Shown one piece after another: positions 1 through 9,037 of a stretch of DNA of 64,000 bases. Below the pieces are notes generated by a model. The model ran no database searches, was not told the DNA's origin, and saw nothing but the letters and a program-made list of their open reading frames with translations. Position 1 is the stretch's first letter. Every line of letters begins with the position of its first letter. Made by a program: the position numbers and the translations under genes. The stretch is from Candidatus Tectimicrobiota bacterium (GTDB lineage Bacteria > Tectomicrobia > Entotheonellia > Entotheonellales > Entotheonellaceae): contig BPKO01000002.1 in assembly GCA_026005175.1 (NCBI GenBank), forward strand, positions 382,230-446,229, in the 5' to 3' direction.

Positions 1-1
1 T

Positions 2-172
2 GCCGTGCGCCGCGTCTACAGCGCCGTGCGTGACCTGCGCAACCCGCGGGCCTACCTGGCCTATCCCGGCTCCACGCCGCGGCCGGACTTCGTGCCGGCC
101 GCCTTTGGCACTCTCGAGTGGATCGACCAGGCGCGCTCGCCGCTGGCGCGTCAGGCGCAGCCGGTGGGCTAG
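2..172 (+). CDS. C-terminal fragment of an unidentified protein
   Basis: An open frame enters from the left edge and ends at a TAG at 170-172, giving the last 56 residues of a protein whose start lies outside the window. The tail is rich in Arg and Pro and carries the segment FGTLEWIDQARSPLAR; no family was recognised. It converges on the cyclase gene, with only two bases between the stops. Codon use is like its neighbours, so it is probably real, but no function can be given. Confidence 0.5.
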   Translation, partial: AVRRVYSAVRDLRNPRAYLAYPGSTPRPDFVPAAFGTLEWIDQARSPLARQAQPVG

Positions 173-174
173 GC

Positions 175-3100
175 TCAGGCCAGGGCGGCCAGCAGCGCCT
201 GGGCCTCCTGCAAGTCGGCGGTGTCAAACCCTTCGCGAAACGTGCCGTACACGGCCTCAAGCAGTACCCGGGCCTCGTGGCGGCGGCCCTGCTGCTGCCA
301 CAGCCGCCCCAAGGCGGTGGCCGCCCGCAGCTCGACGCTACGCGCCCCCTGGCGCCGCGCCCACCCCAGGGCTTCCTGGAAGCAGGCGGCCGCCTCCAGA
401 GGGGAGGAGGATGCCAGCAGCTGGCCCTTGCCGCGGTAGAGTTCTGCCAGCCACAGGCGCTCGCCGCTTTTTTCCACCAGCGCAAAGGCCTCGTCGAGCA
501 GCGCCAAGGCGGCGCCCGCCTCTCCGCTGCCGGCGGTGGCCTCGGCCAGCATCAGCAGCACGTAGGGGTACCACAGTTCGGCACCCGTCGCCCGCCAGGC
601 CTCGAGTCCCCGGCGCAGCTCTGCCAGGCCGCCGGCATGCTCGCCCCGCTGCATCAGGGCCCCGCCGCGCAAAATGGTGGCCAGGGCGAGGTAAAGCGGC
701 AGGCCCTGCTCTTGCGCTTGGGCGGCAGCCAGGGTGGCAGCGGCCTGCGCCGCGGCGGCGTCGCGGCGAAAGAGGTGGATGAGGGCCACGTAGTTGGCCG
801 CAATCGGCAGGCTCAGGGGAGAAGGCGCCTGCTGCGCCAGGGCCAAGGCCTGCTGGCTCAGCTGCCGGGCCTGCTCGGCGTAGCCCTGGTGCCACAGGGT
901 CCAGGCCACATAGAAAAGGCAAGAGACCCGCGGGTCTTGGACGAAAACGCGGCCGTAAGCCTGCTGCGGGTCGTAGAGGGCCAGGCCTTGCGCGAGGTGG
1001 CTGCGCGCTGCGGTGAGCTCGCCTTGGTGGAACAGCGTCTCCCCCATAGCGGCATGGGCGCGCAGCTGCAGCACGGCGTCGTCGCTCTTTTGCGCCAGGG
1101 TGCGCAGCTGCTGCGCCAGGGCTAGGGCGGTGGGCAGCTGGCCGCGGATAAAGTAGAAGTTCCACAGCCCCACCAGCAGGCGCGGCAGCTGCACCGTTTC
1201 CCCTACCTGCTGCGCCAGCAGGCGGGCGCGGGCAAAGACTTGTTCCACTTCGGCGGCGGCGTAGCCCTTGGCCACCATCAGCGCCGCGCCCAGGGTGGTG
1301 AGCAGCAGCAGCTCGCGCTGGGCGCGCCAGGGGGTGGGCGGCAAGGGGTGCAGCAGCTCCAGGCCTCTGCGCAAATGGGCAATGGCTTCCTGGTTGGCGG
1401 CGCGGGCATAGGCGTGGCGGCCGGCGCGGTACCAGAAGGTGATGGCCTGCTCGGTGAGCCCGGCTTCGGTGGCGTGGTGGGCCAGCAGCTCGGGCTGTGC
1501 CGCCACCACGTCGGAAAACTGCGCCGTCAGCGCCTCGACAATCTGCTGGTGGTACTGCCGCCGCGTGCGGCGCAGCAGGGTCTCGTAGGCCACTTCCTGG
1601 ATGAGGGCGTGCTTGAAGAAATAGGTGGCGTGTGGCGGGGTGCTGCTCTCCAGCAGCAGCCCGGCGCTCACCAGGCGCTGCAACCCCTGCTGCAGCGCCG
1701 TCTCGTCGAGGGAGGAGACAGCCCGCAGCACGGCATAGGAAAACTGGCGGCCCAGGGTGGCGGCCAGCTGCGCCACCGCCTTGGCCGGCCCCAAGCGGTC
1801 CAGCCGGGCCATCAAGGAGTCACGCAGGGTGGCCGGAATGGCCGGGGCGGGCAGCGGCCCGGCGAGCTCGTAGCGGTCGCCGGCGTCGCGCAGGTAGCCG
1901 GCCTCAAGCACCATCTGGGTCAGCTCTTCCACAAACAGCGGCACGCCGTCGGTGCGGGCGGCGATGCGGGCCACCACCTCGGCGGGCAGGGCTTTACCGC
2001 CGGCCACCTGGGTGACCAGGGCTGTGACCTCTTCCTGGCCCAAGCGCTCGAGGAAAAGCGACGTACTGCCTGCGGGCAGCGGCCAGGGGGGCGCAAAGTC
2101 GGGGCGCGCCGTGAGCACCAGCAGCATGCGGGCGGTGACCACGCGCGGCAGCGACCGGGCCAGCAGTTCCAGCGTGGAAGGGTCGGCCCACTGCAGGTCC
2201 TCGGCCACTGCCAGCACCGGGTGGCGGGCGGCTTCGGCCAGCAGCCAGGCGATCAGCACCTCCAGCGTCCTCTCTTTTTGCCGCTGCGGGCTAAGCGGCA
2301 AGGGCAAGTAGGAGGCCGGCAGCGGCAGGGCTAGCAAGGCGGCCAGCAGCGGCACGGCGGTGGCCAGCGGGAAGCGGTAGGCGCGCAACACCCGCTCGAG
2401 CTTGGCCAGCTTCGCCGCGGGGGACTCGTCACGGCGAAACTGGAAGACGTGCTGCAAGTGTTCAACCAGCGGGTGCAGGGCGCTCTGCTGGTGGTAAGGC
2501 AAGCAGCGCACCACGATCGGCACGGCGTCCTGCTGCTCGGCTTCCTGGCGCAGGGCCTGCACCAGGCGGGACTTGCCGATGCCCGCCTCGCCGCGCAGCA
2601 GCACCACCTGGCCCTGGCCCGCTCGGGCCTGCGCCCAGAGCGCGCGCAGCCGGTGCAGCTCCTGGGCTCTCCCCACCAGGGGGGTAAAGCCGGCAGGGGG
2701 CGCCGCTTCCCGCAGGCCGGTGGAGGTAGCCGCGGCCTGCACGCGGTAGACGGCCATGGCTTCCGCCAATCCCTGGAAAGCGTGCAGGCCCAGGGGCTCG
2801 CACGTGAACCGGCGGCGGATGAGGCGGTAGGTGGTGGCGCTCACGAGCGCCGTGCCCGGCGCGGCCAGGCCCTGGAGGCGTGCCGCCAGGTTGGGCGTCT
2901 CGCCCAGGGCCAGGCGCTCCTGGCGGCTGCCGCTGCCCACCTCGCCGACCACCACCAGGCCGGTGTGGATGCCCACGCGCACTGCCAGGGGCAGCGGGGC
3001 GGTCTGGGAGAGCTGGCCTTGCAAGTGCCGGACAGCCTCGACGAGCGCCAAGCCGGCGTGTACGGCGCGCGCGGCATCGTCTTCGTGCGCCTGCGGGAAG

Positions 3101-3459
3101 CCGAAGTAGACGAGCAGTCCGTCGCCCAGGTACTGGGCGACGTGTCCGCCCAGGCGCTCGATGACCTCGCCACAGGCAGCCTGATAGGCGCGCACCACCT
3201 CGCGGTAGTCTTCGGGATCAAGCTGGCTGGCCAGGCGCGTCGACGCCACCAGGTCGCAAAACAGCACCGTAAGCTGGCGCCGCTCCGCCGGTGTGGCCAG
3301 GGGCGAGGCAGCAAGGGCGGTGCCGCAGCGGTCGCAAAACGCCGCCCCTGGCGCCTGGGCAGCGCTGCAGGTAGGACACGTCACGGCCAGCGGAGAGCCG
3401 CAGGCCGCGCAGAAGCGGGCGCCCTCGCGGTTGGCGTGCTGGCACTGCGGGCAGTCCAT
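175..3459 (-). CDS. zinc-ribbon / class III nucleotide cyclase / AAA-type ATPase / TPR regulator
   Basis: A 1094-residue multidomain signalling protein. The start at 3459 is chosen because AAGGAGGG lies just upstream; 34 further upstream in-frame codons lack such a site. Two zinc ribbons open the protein (CPQC...CAAC and CPTC...CDRC). The class III cyclase domain follows (about residues 60-230), with both metal aspartates (LFCDLVAST, YLGDGLLVYFG) and the transition-state Asn and Arg in TPNLAARLQ, so it looks catalytically competent. A STAND/AAA-type ATPase with P-loop GEAGIGKSR comes next, then a long TPR-like helical C-terminus. This architecture is common in large environmental genomes and is usually read as cyclic-nucleotide or ATP-driven signalling. 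It lies 98 bases downstream of the catabolic genes on the same strand and may regulate them. cAMP as product is a family inference. Confidence 0.9.
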   Translation of the reverse strand: MDCPQCQHANREGARFCAACGSPLAVTCPTCSAAQAPGAAFCDRCGTALAASPLATPAERRQLTVLFCDLVASTRLASQLDPEDYREVVRAYQAACGEVIERLGGHVAQYLGDGLLVYFGFPQAHEDDAARAVHAGLALVEAVRHLQGQLSQTAPLPLAVRVGIHTGLVVVGEVGSGSRQERLALGETPNLAARLQGLAAPGTALVSATTYRLIRRRFTCEPLGLHAFQGLAEAMAVYRVQAAATSTGLREAAPPAGFTPLVGRAQELHRLRALWAQARAGQGQVVLLRGEAGIGKSRLVQALRQEAEQQDAVPIVVRCLPYHQQSALHPLVEHLQHVFQFRRDESPAAKLAKLERVLRAYRFPLATAVPLLAALLALPLPASYLPLPLSPQRQKERTLEVLIAWLLAEAARHPVLAVAEDLQWADPSTLELLARSLPRVVTARMLLVLTARPDFAPPWPLPAGSTSLFLERLGQEEVTALVTQVAGGKALPAEVVARIAARTDGVPLFVEELTQMVLEAGYLRDAGDRYELAGPLPAPAIPATLRDSLMARLDRLGPAKAVAQLAATLGRQFSYAVLRAVSSLDETALQQGLQRLVSAGLLLESSTPPHATYFFKHALIQEVAYETLLRRTRRQYHQQIVEALTAQFSDVVAAQPELLAHHATEAGLTEQAITFWYRAGRHAYARAANQEAIAHLRRGLELLHPLPPTPWRAQRELLLLTTLGAALMVAKGYAAAEVEQVFARARLLAQQVGETVQLPRLLVGLWNFYFIRGQLPTALALAQQLRTLAQKSDDAVLQLRAHAAMGETLFHQGELTAARSHLAQGLALYDPQQAYGRVFVQDPRVSCLFYVAWTLWHQGYAEQARQLSQQALALAQQAPSPLSLPIAANYVALIHLFRRDAAAAQAAATLAAAQAQEQGLPLYLALATILRGGALMQRGEHAGGLAELRRGLEAWRATGAELWYPYVLLMLAEATAGSGEAGAALALLDEAFALVEKSGERLWLAELYRGKGQLLASSSPLEAAACFQEALGWARRQGARSVELRAATALGRLWQQQGRRHEARVLLEAVYGTFREGFDTADLQEAQALLAALA

Positions 3460-3557
3460 AGGGCGCCCTCCTTGGCGGGCAAGGGAGAAGAAGCGGGCTC
3501 TGCTCCATTGTAGGGGGGGAGCTGTGGCCACACAAGGAAAAACCCCTCGCCGGTAGC

Positions 3558-4487
3558 TCAAGCCGCGGCGGGAGGCCAGTAAGCAAACGCCAGGCCGGTC
3601 TTGGCGTGGTGCGCCGGGATGTAGTCCACCACCTGCGCCGGCCGCTGCATGGCAGCGGCCACGGTGATCCAGGCGCGGATCTCGCCCGTGCCGCCGCGCA
3701 GGGTGTCAGAGTCAAACGTGAACAAGTGGGTGAGGGCCTCGCTGTCGTTGCGCGCCAGGCGCTCGAGCACCCAGCGGTCGAGCGGCTCGTCGATCCAGCC
3801 GGCGCGGGGCCCGAAGGGGTCGTGCGAGAGGCCGCCCGAGGCGTAGATGGCCACGCGCTCGGGCCGCGGCGCCAGGATGTCGCGCAAGGCCAGGCCCAAG
3901 GCATGGCAGCGCGCCGCGCTGGGCAGCGGGGGGAAGTACTCGTTGATAAACAGCGGGATGAGGGGGACGTCCAAGTCGGGGACGAGCCGCGGCACCGGCT
4001 GGGCAATGGCGTGTGAGACGCCGTGCTCCGGGCGTCCCAGCGGGCGAAAGACGGCGCTGGAGACGAGATCGAAGCCGCGGCGCACCAGCTCCTTGTGCAG
4101 CAGGCGGGCCAGCTCGGCGTGGCAGCGAAACGTCACCCGGCGGCGCTCAGCCAGCGGCCGGTACGGCGTGCCGTCTAGCCCCCACAGCGTCTCCCCGGTA
4201 AAAAGGCAAAAGGTGGGGTTGAAGCTGTCGTCGAACATGTCGCCCTGGTCGTCACCCACCACCAGGAGGGCGTCGGGGCGATAGGCGCGCAGCTGCGCTG
4301 CCAGCACGTCGAAAGCGGCGTTGATGCGCGCGATATAGCCGCGAATGACTTCTGGCGTCTCGAGTTGTGCCGTGTGGGGCTGCGAGGCTTTGGTGTACTC
4401 GGGAATGGCGCTGTAGATGAGCGGCCAGCGCTCTGCGGGTTCGAACATGGCCGGGGCGTGAGACGAAGCCAAGCCGAGCTCCAGCAT
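3558..4487 (-). CDS. class III extradiol dioxygenase, LigB superfamily
   Basis: A 309-residue protein predicted to cleave a catecholic ring next to its hydroxyls using non-haem Fe(II), in the cytoplasm. The N-terminus LELGLASSHAPAMF carries the SSHAP metal-binding His (residue 10), and GGLSHDPFGP matches the conserved catalytic His region of LigB-type enzymes. The DALLVVGDDQGDMFDD stretch is typical of a LigB branch that lacks the second His seen in LigB itself at this place, so metal ligation may differ. The start at 4487 has GGAGGA eight bases upstream. It lies 40 bases after the CoA-transferase on the same strand, suggesting one catabolic operon for an aromatic acid. The substrate cannot be told from sequence. 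Gallate, protocatechuate or dihydroxyphenylpropionate-like compounds are options. Confidence 0.85.
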   Translation of the reverse strand: MLELGLASSHAPAMFEPAERWPLIYSAIPEYTKASQPHTAQLETPEVIRGYIARINAAFDVLAAQLRAYRPDALLVVGDDQGDMFDDSFNPTFCLFTGETLWGLDGTPYRPLAERRRVTFRCHAELARLLHKELVRRGFDLVSSAVFRPLGRPEHGVSHAIAQPVPRLVPDLDVPLIPLFINEYFPPLPSAARCHALGLALRDILAPRPERVAIYASGGLSHDPFGPRAGWIDEPLDRWVLERLARNDSEALTHLFTFDSDTLRGGTGEIRAWITVAAAMQRPAQVVDYIPAHHAKTGLAFAYWPPAAA

Positions 4488-4527
4488 CGGGTTCTCCTCC
4501 ACGTTGCGGGGTTGTCGCCACGCGTCC

Positions 4528-5734
4528 TCAAACCACCCCCTCGGCGCGCAGCTGCTCGATCTCGGCGGCGCTGTACCCCAGCAGGGTGGAGAGGACTTCC
4601 GCGGTGTGCTGTCCGATGCGCGGCGCCGGGGTTTCCACGGTGCCGGGGGTTTTGGAGAGCTTGAGCGCCGAGTTGGTGATAACGACGGGCCCCGTAGTCG
4701 GGGTGGGTGATTTCCACGTGCATGCGGCGTGCTTTGACCTGCGGGTCGTTGACCATCTCGGCAATGGTGTTCACCGGCGCTGCCGGCACGCCGTGGGCAG
4801 TAAGCAGCTCGACGGCCTCCTCCCGGGTTTTGTCGCGCAGCCAGGCCTGGATGATGGCGTCGAGCTCGTCGGCGTGCGCCACGCGGTCCATGTGCTCGGC
4901 AAAGCGCGGGTCTTCGAGCAGTTCGGGCTGGCCGATGAGGTGGCAGAAGCGCTCCCAGATGGAGGGGCTCACCAGCGCGAGGGCGATCGAGCCGTCGCGG
5001 GCTTCGTACTCGCCGTAGCCGGCAGCCAGGAAGTGGCGGTTGCCCACGCGCCGCACCACGCGGCCGGTCATGGTGTAAATCTCGGCAGCGCTGTCGAGGG
5101 CGGTGACCAGCGCGTCGAGCAGGGCAATGTCGATGTACTGTCCCTCGCCGGTCAGGTCGCGGTAGCGCAGGGCAGCCAGAATGGCCACCGCGCAGTGCAG
5201 GCCGGCAAAGTAATCGGCAATGGAGTTGCCGGTCTTGGTGGGCTTGCCGTCGGGAAAGCCGGTGAGATCCATGAGGCCGCTGCGCGCCTGCGCCAGCATG
5301 TCGTAGCCGCGGTGGTGGGCCAGGGGACCCGTTTGGCCGTATGCCGAGACCGAGGCGTAGACGATGCGCGGGTTGACCCGCCGCACTGCTTCGTAGTCGA
5401 CACCCAGGCGCTTGACAACGCCGACGCTGAAGTTTTCCACCACCACGTCGGCGTGGCGGCACAGGGCAAGAAAAATGTCCCGCCCTCGCGGGTCCTGGAG
5501 GTTCAGGGTCATGTGCTTTTTGTTGCGGTTGGCGTAGAGGTACCAAGTGGGCACCACTTCTCGCTTGCCGTCGCGCTCGCGCTGCGGCCCAACTTGCAGG
5601 ATGAACTCGGCGATTTCCCGCTCTTCCACTTTGATCACTTCGGCGCCCAGGTCGGCCAGCAGCATGGTGCAGTAGGGCAGGGCAATGATCTGTCCCATGT
5701 CGAGGACGCGGATGCCTTCGAGGGCCTTGCGCAT
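4528..5734 (-). CDS. CaiB/BaiF (family III) CoA-transferase, one frame break
   Basis: About 401 residues after correcting one base. Family III CoA-transferases move CoA between carboxylic acids through an aspartyl-CoA intermediate. The N-terminus (GIRVLDMGQIIALPY, LADLGAEVIKVE) and IADYFAGLH, whose Asp174 aligns with the catalytic Asp169 of formyl-CoA transferase, are diagnostic. The frame breaks in the C run at 4690-4693: upstream it reads to HPDYG, and with one C removed it continues PVVITNSALKLSKTPGTVE, the standard family C-terminus, to the stop at 4528. Without correction the frame runs on into the dioxygenase. It sits between an amidohydrolase and a dioxygenase gene on the same strand and probably activates the catabolic substrate as a CoA thioester. 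The partner acid is unknown. Confidence 0.88.
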
Positions 5735-5750
5735 GGCTCACCCCTCTCTG

Positions 5751-5784
5751 CCGGTCCCCGGCGGGCCGACCCGCCGGGGACCGG
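5751..5784. terminator. perfect 15-bp hairpin between amidohydrolase and CoA-transferase
   Basis: Positions 5751-5765 are the exact reverse complement of 5770-5784, with a four-base CCGA loop. The stem is almost all G:C. It lies three bases past the amidohydrolase stop (read on the minus strand) and ends 16 bases before the CoA-transferase start. No T tract follows on either side, so it is either a U-less terminator or an intercistronic hairpin that tunes mRNA stability inside an operon. Confidence 0.55.
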
Positions 5785-5787
5785 ACC

Positions 5788-6912
5788 TTACACCGTGAAG
5801 CCGTAAAGCTCGGCGCAGTTGTCGTGGACGATCTTGCGCGTTTCCTCCTCGCCCAGGTCTTTGAAGTCGCGGGCAATCACCTCGCGCGAGTGGGGCCAGG
5901 TCGAGGCCTGGTGCGGGTAGTCGCTCGACCACATGAAGTTGTCCGCCCCCACCAAGGCCACGGTGAAGGTGCCCACCGGGTCGTCCATGAAGGTGGCGTA
6001 CACCTGGCGGCGGAAGTAGGCGCTGGGCGGCATGGTGAGCGGCGTGGGGCTGAGGTGGCGGAAGCGCTTGTAGGCGCGGTCGGCGCGGTAGAGGTAGTAA
6101 GCTACCCAGCCGATGTCGTTTTCGGCCGAGACGATTTTGAGGCGCGGAAAGCGCTCCAGCACCCCGGAAAAGAGCAAGGCGGTGAGCGAGCGCTGGATCT
6201 CGGCCGGCTGGTTCAGGTTGCGCTGGTAGCGGTCCATCGACTCATCGGCCAGCCCTTTGCTTTCCCACCCCTGGCCGGTGAGGATGTGCAGGCTGATGGG
6301 CATGTCGAGGTCCTGGGCAGCGGCCCAGAAGGGATCGTAGTCTCTGCTGGTGAAGGGGCGCTCCGCGGGCGGCGAGGCCCAGATCATGGCGCCGCGCAGG
6401 CCCAGGCGGCGGCAGCGCTGCAGCTCCTCAACCGCGTGGTCAACGCGCCACAAGGAGATCAGCCCCAGGCCGGCAAAGCGCGTCGGGTCGTGGCTGACGA
6501 ACTCGGCCAGCCAGTCGTTGTAGACGCGGAAGCAGGCCTCCTGGAAGTCGGCGTCGGTGATCCAGAAGAGGTTGAAGCCCAGGCTGGTATACAGGACTTC
6601 GGCGGCCACCCCGTCCAGAGCCATGTCTTTGAGGCGCTCTGCTGGATCCCAGCCGCCGGGGCGTGCCGCCTCGTAGCCTTTTTTCCAGTGGTCGGCGAGC
6701 TCCTCGTCGGTTTTGCCGGCCCCAAAGAGCCCGGCAGCGCGAATAGGGGGAACGCCGGGGCCGCCGAAAAACCACCCGTTTTTGCCCTCGTCCCAGTAAA
6801 CGCGCGGGGCTCGCTCGCGGTAAGGGGCTGCAAGCCGCTGTACCCAGAGGTCGGGCGGCTCGAGCATGTGGGAGTCGGCAGAAATGATGGGGGTGGTTAC
6901 CGGTACGCTCAT
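5788..6912 (-). CDS. amidohydrolase-2 family metal-dependent hydrolase
   Basis: A 374-residue TIM-barrel hydrolase of the amidohydrolase-2 (ACMSD-like) family. The N-terminal ISADSHMLEPPDLW supplies the first metal-site His. A barrel-strand His is in ISLHILTGQGW, and SSDYPHQASTWPHS carries the conserved metal/catalytic Asp and downstream His residues. Such enzymes decarboxylate or hydrolyse aromatic acids or their ring-fission products, which fits the adjacent dioxygenase and CoA-transferase. The start at 6912 is preceded by AGAGGAGG; 12 in-frame codons upstream were rejected. It is the first gene of the minus-strand catabolic group and is divergent from the MFS gene at 7058. The exact reaction is not determinable. 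Confidence 0.85.
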   Translation of the reverse strand: MSVPVTTPIISADSHMLEPPDLWVQRLAAPYRERAPRVYWDEGKNGWFFGGPGVPPIRAAGLFGAGKTDEELADHWKKGYEAARPGGWDPAERLKDMALDGVAAEVLYTSLGFNLFWITDADFQEACFRVYNDWLAEFVSHDPTRFAGLGLISLWRVDHAVEELQRCRRLGLRGAMIWASPPAERPFTSRDYDPFWAAAQDLDMPISLHILTGQGWESKGLADESMDRYQRNLNQPAEIQRSLTALLFSGVLERFPRLKIVSAENDIGWVAYYLYRADRAYKRFRHLSPTPLTMPPSAYFRRQVYATFMDDPVGTFTVALVGADNFMWSSDYPHQASTWPHSREVIARDFKDLGEEETRKIVHDNCAELYGFTV

Positions 6913-7004
6913 GGGAGGCCTCCTCTGCCGGAAAGGGGATAGGCACACCTGCTTGCCGCTGCAGCGTACGCCGCTTCTCTGCCAAAGTCAACGCCGCGGT
7001 GGTC

Positions 7005-7033
7005 TTGACCGCCGCCTGCTTCTTCCCTAGAGT
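7005..7033 (+). promoter_or_regulatory. sigma70-type promoter for the MFS gene
   Basis: TTGACC (7005-7010) and TAGAGT (7028-7033) are separated by exactly 17 bases and lie 25 bases before the GTG start at 7058, in the divergent region with the amidohydrolase. Confidence 0.55.
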
Positions 7034-7057
7034 GGGCGGGCACAGGAGAGGAGCCCG

Positions 7058-8290
7058 GTGGCAGCAGAGCAGCCCCAAACCACGGTCGGCCGCGTTGGGT
7101 ACTGGCGCCTGCTGCGGCGTAACGCCGCCTATCGCCGGCTGTGGCTCGGCGTGGTGGTGAGCATGGCCGGCGACTGGTTCCGCACCATCGCCCTGTACCG
7201 CCTGGTGCTGGCGCTCACCGGGACCTCTGGCCTGGCTCTGGGCGCTGTGCTGAGCGTCGAGATGCTGGCCATTTTCGTGTGTAGCCCCCTGGCCGGGGTG
7301 GTAGCCGACCGCTACAGCCGCAAAGCGGTCATGGTGGCGGCCGACGGGGTGCGGGCGGTATTGGTGCTGGGCTTTTTGGGGCTCACGGCCGACCGGCTGT
7401 GGCTGGCTTACGGGCTGGCGGCGGCGCTTATGGGCGCCGCGGCGTTCTTCCAGCCGGCCTACCTGGCCACCATCCCGCTGCTCACTTCGCGAGAGGAGCT
7501 GCTGGTGGCCAACGCCCTGGGCAGCGCCTCGTGGGCGGTGATGCTGGCGGTGGGCTCGGCCCTGGGCGGGGCGGTGGTGGCGGTGCTGGGTACCCAGGCG
7601 GCCTTTGTCATCGACGCCGTCTCTTACCTGATTTCGGCACTGTGCATCGCCACCGTGCCCATTCCTGCCGGCGGACAGGCGGCACGGATTCCCGGGGGCT
7701 GGCAGGCCCTGGGGCAGGGACTGCGCTACGTCGCGGCGCAGCCGCGCGTCAGGCGCCTGCTCACCGTGAAGGCCTGCGGCGCCGGACTGGGTGGGGGGAT
7801 GCTGCTGCTCTTTGTCCTCTTTGCCGAGGAGGTTTTTCATGCTGGCGCCCTGGGGCTGGGGGTGCTGTACATGACGCGAGGCCTTGGCGCGGCGGTGGGG
7901 CCAGTGTTGGCACGGCGGCTGGCCGGCGAGCGACCGGCGGCCATGGAGCAGGCCATTGGCTGGGCCTTTGGCCTTACCGGAAGCCTCTACGTGGCCTTTG
8001 CCCATACCCCCACGCTGCTTGCGGCGGCGCTGGTGCTGTGCCTTGCTTACATGGCGGCGAGCGTGCTGTGGGTCTTTAGCACCACCTTGCTCCAGGTGTG
8101 GGTGCCCGACGCCTACCGCGGCCGCGTTTTTGCTGCCGACTTCGCCCTCTTTACCTTCACCATGGCGGTGTCGGCGCTGCTGACCGGCTGGGCGGCGGAC
8201 ACCCTGGCGCTGTCGCCGCGCACCCTGGCCACCGTGCTCGGCATCCTCGTGCTGCTGCCAGCAGGCTTTTGGCTCTGGCCGCGCCGCTGA
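7058..8290 (+). CDS. MFS transporter, enterobactin-exporter-like (MFS_3 type)
   Basis: A 410-residue inner-membrane protein with about 12 hydrophobic segments. The N-terminal half has the MFS loop motif LAGVVADRYSRKAVM and an early amphipathic start (YWRLLRRNAAYRRLWLG) typical of the MFS_3 branch that exports small molecules by proton antiport. Translation most likely begins at GTG 7058, preceded by AGGAGAGGAG; no in-frame ATG is near. A 17-spaced promoter lies just upstream. It converges with a minus-strand membrane protein gene (stop at 8294). The substrate is unknown. Nearby catabolic genes allow efflux of an aromatic compound or metabolite, but that is only context. Confidence 0.85.
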   Translation: MAAEQPQTTVGRVGYWRLLRRNAAYRRLWLGVVVSMAGDWFRTIALYRLVLALTGTSGLALGAVLSVEMLAIFVCSPLAGVVADRYSRKAVMVAADGVRAVLVLGFLGLTADRLWLAYGLAAALMGAAAFFQPAYLATIPLLTSREELLVANALGSASWAVMLAVGSALGGAVVAVLGTQAAFVIDAVSYLISALCIATVPIPAGGQAARIPGGWQALGQGLRYVAAQPRVRRLLTVKACGAGLGGGMLLLFVLFAEEVFHAGALGLGVLYMTRGLGAAVGPVLARRLAGERPAAMEQAIGWAFGLTGSLYVAFAHTPTLLAAALVLCLAYMAASVLWVFSTTLLQVWVPDAYRGRVFAADFALFTFTMAVSALLTGWAADTLALSPRTLATVLGILVLLPAGFWLWPRR

Positions 8291-8293
8291 GGG

Positions 8294-8875
8294 CTACCAC
8301 GGCGGCAGGGGCAGGTCCGGATCGTAGGCGGGGGGGGGCCGGGGGGCTTTAAGCGGGGGCGTATGGCCACCGCCCAGCAGCCGGGCCGTGGCGCCAAAAG
8401 AGGCGCTGACGCCCAGGAAGCACGGCAGGCACGCCAGCTTGGCGGCCTCGGCCAGCGGCAAGGCGTAGAGGAGGGTCAAGAGACGGGCAGTTGCCAGCGT
8501 CGCCAGCCCGCCCCACAGCAGGAGGCGAAAAGGCCCGGTGGCGCCGTCGTAGAGCGCCTGGCGCAGGCGCAGCAGCTGGCTGAGGCCGGCCAGCGCCAGG
8601 GTCGTAGCCAGGGCCAGGCCGGTGGTGATTAGGGTGAGGGGAAAGAGGCGGTGCTGGCCGACAAAGCGGGCCAGGCGCGGCAGCCCGCCGTGCATGGCGA
8701 CGTAGCGCGCCCCGATGGCCGTCTCCGGGTAAGCAAGCCAGAAAAGGGCATACTGCGAGAGGAAAATCCCCAAGAGGAGGGCAGCCAGAAGGTAGACCAC
8801 CCCCAGGTGCAGGAGGGCGCTGCCTGCCGCAGACAAAAAAGGCCGTGCCGGCTTCGTGCCGTCTCGTTGCCGCAT
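8294..8875 (-). CDS. four-TM membrane protein of unknown function
   Basis: A 193-residue protein with about four hydrophobic segments (around LLHLGVVYLLAALLLGIFL, LTLITTGLALATTLALAGL, LLWGGLATLATARLL and AKLACLPCFLGVSASFG) and a Pro-rich C-terminal tail (PPLKAPRPPPAYDPDLPLPP). The ATG at 8875 has GGAG at a fitting distance and removes a long implausible basic extension. No family was recognised. It converges with the MFS gene three bases away and is divergent from the amidase. Confidence 0.6.
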   Translation of the reverse strand: MRQRDGTKPARPFLSAAGSALLHLGVVYLLAALLLGIFLSQYALFWLAYPETAIGARYVAMHGGLPRLARFVGQHRLFPLTLITTGLALATTLALAGLSQLLRLRQALYDGATGPFRLLLWGGLATLATARLLTLLYALPLAEAAKLACLPCFLGVSASFGATARLLGGGHTPPLKAPRPPPAYDPDLPLPPW

Positions 8876-8982
8876 CGTCGCACTCCACGCGCTTGCAGTG
8901 ACCAGTGCTGGCAAGGCGCGTGCCAGAGCCAAGTGTCTCGATATGCCTGGACTTGGCGGCTCGGTGCCTGCAGCCTGGGGTC

Positions 8983-9037
8983 TGCGGCATGAGACACCGC
9001 GGCGCTGCGGTCTCACCCTTGAGACCGCGGTGCCGCA
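8983..9037. repeat. nested inverted repeats upstream of the amidase
   Basis: Three copies of a TGAGACCGC-like half site alternate in direction: 8990-9000 (TGAGACACCGC), 9007-9015 (GCGGTCTCA) and 9020-9028 (TGAGACCGC). The last two form a perfect 9-bp stem with a four-base loop. An outer 7-bp pair, TGCGGCA at 8983-8989 and TGCCGCA at 9031-9037, encloses them. A further stem CCCCGG/CCGGGG lies at 9064-9081. The arrangement suits either a multi-site operator or a folding 5' leader; no terminator-like T tract follows. Confidence 0.6.

Noticed and set aside
118..3513. Long plus-strand frames opposite the large cyclase gene, and similar long antisense frames opposite other genes
   Set aside because: They are low-complexity Gly/Gln/Arg-rich translations antisense to clearly conserved proteins, as expected in high-GC DNA.
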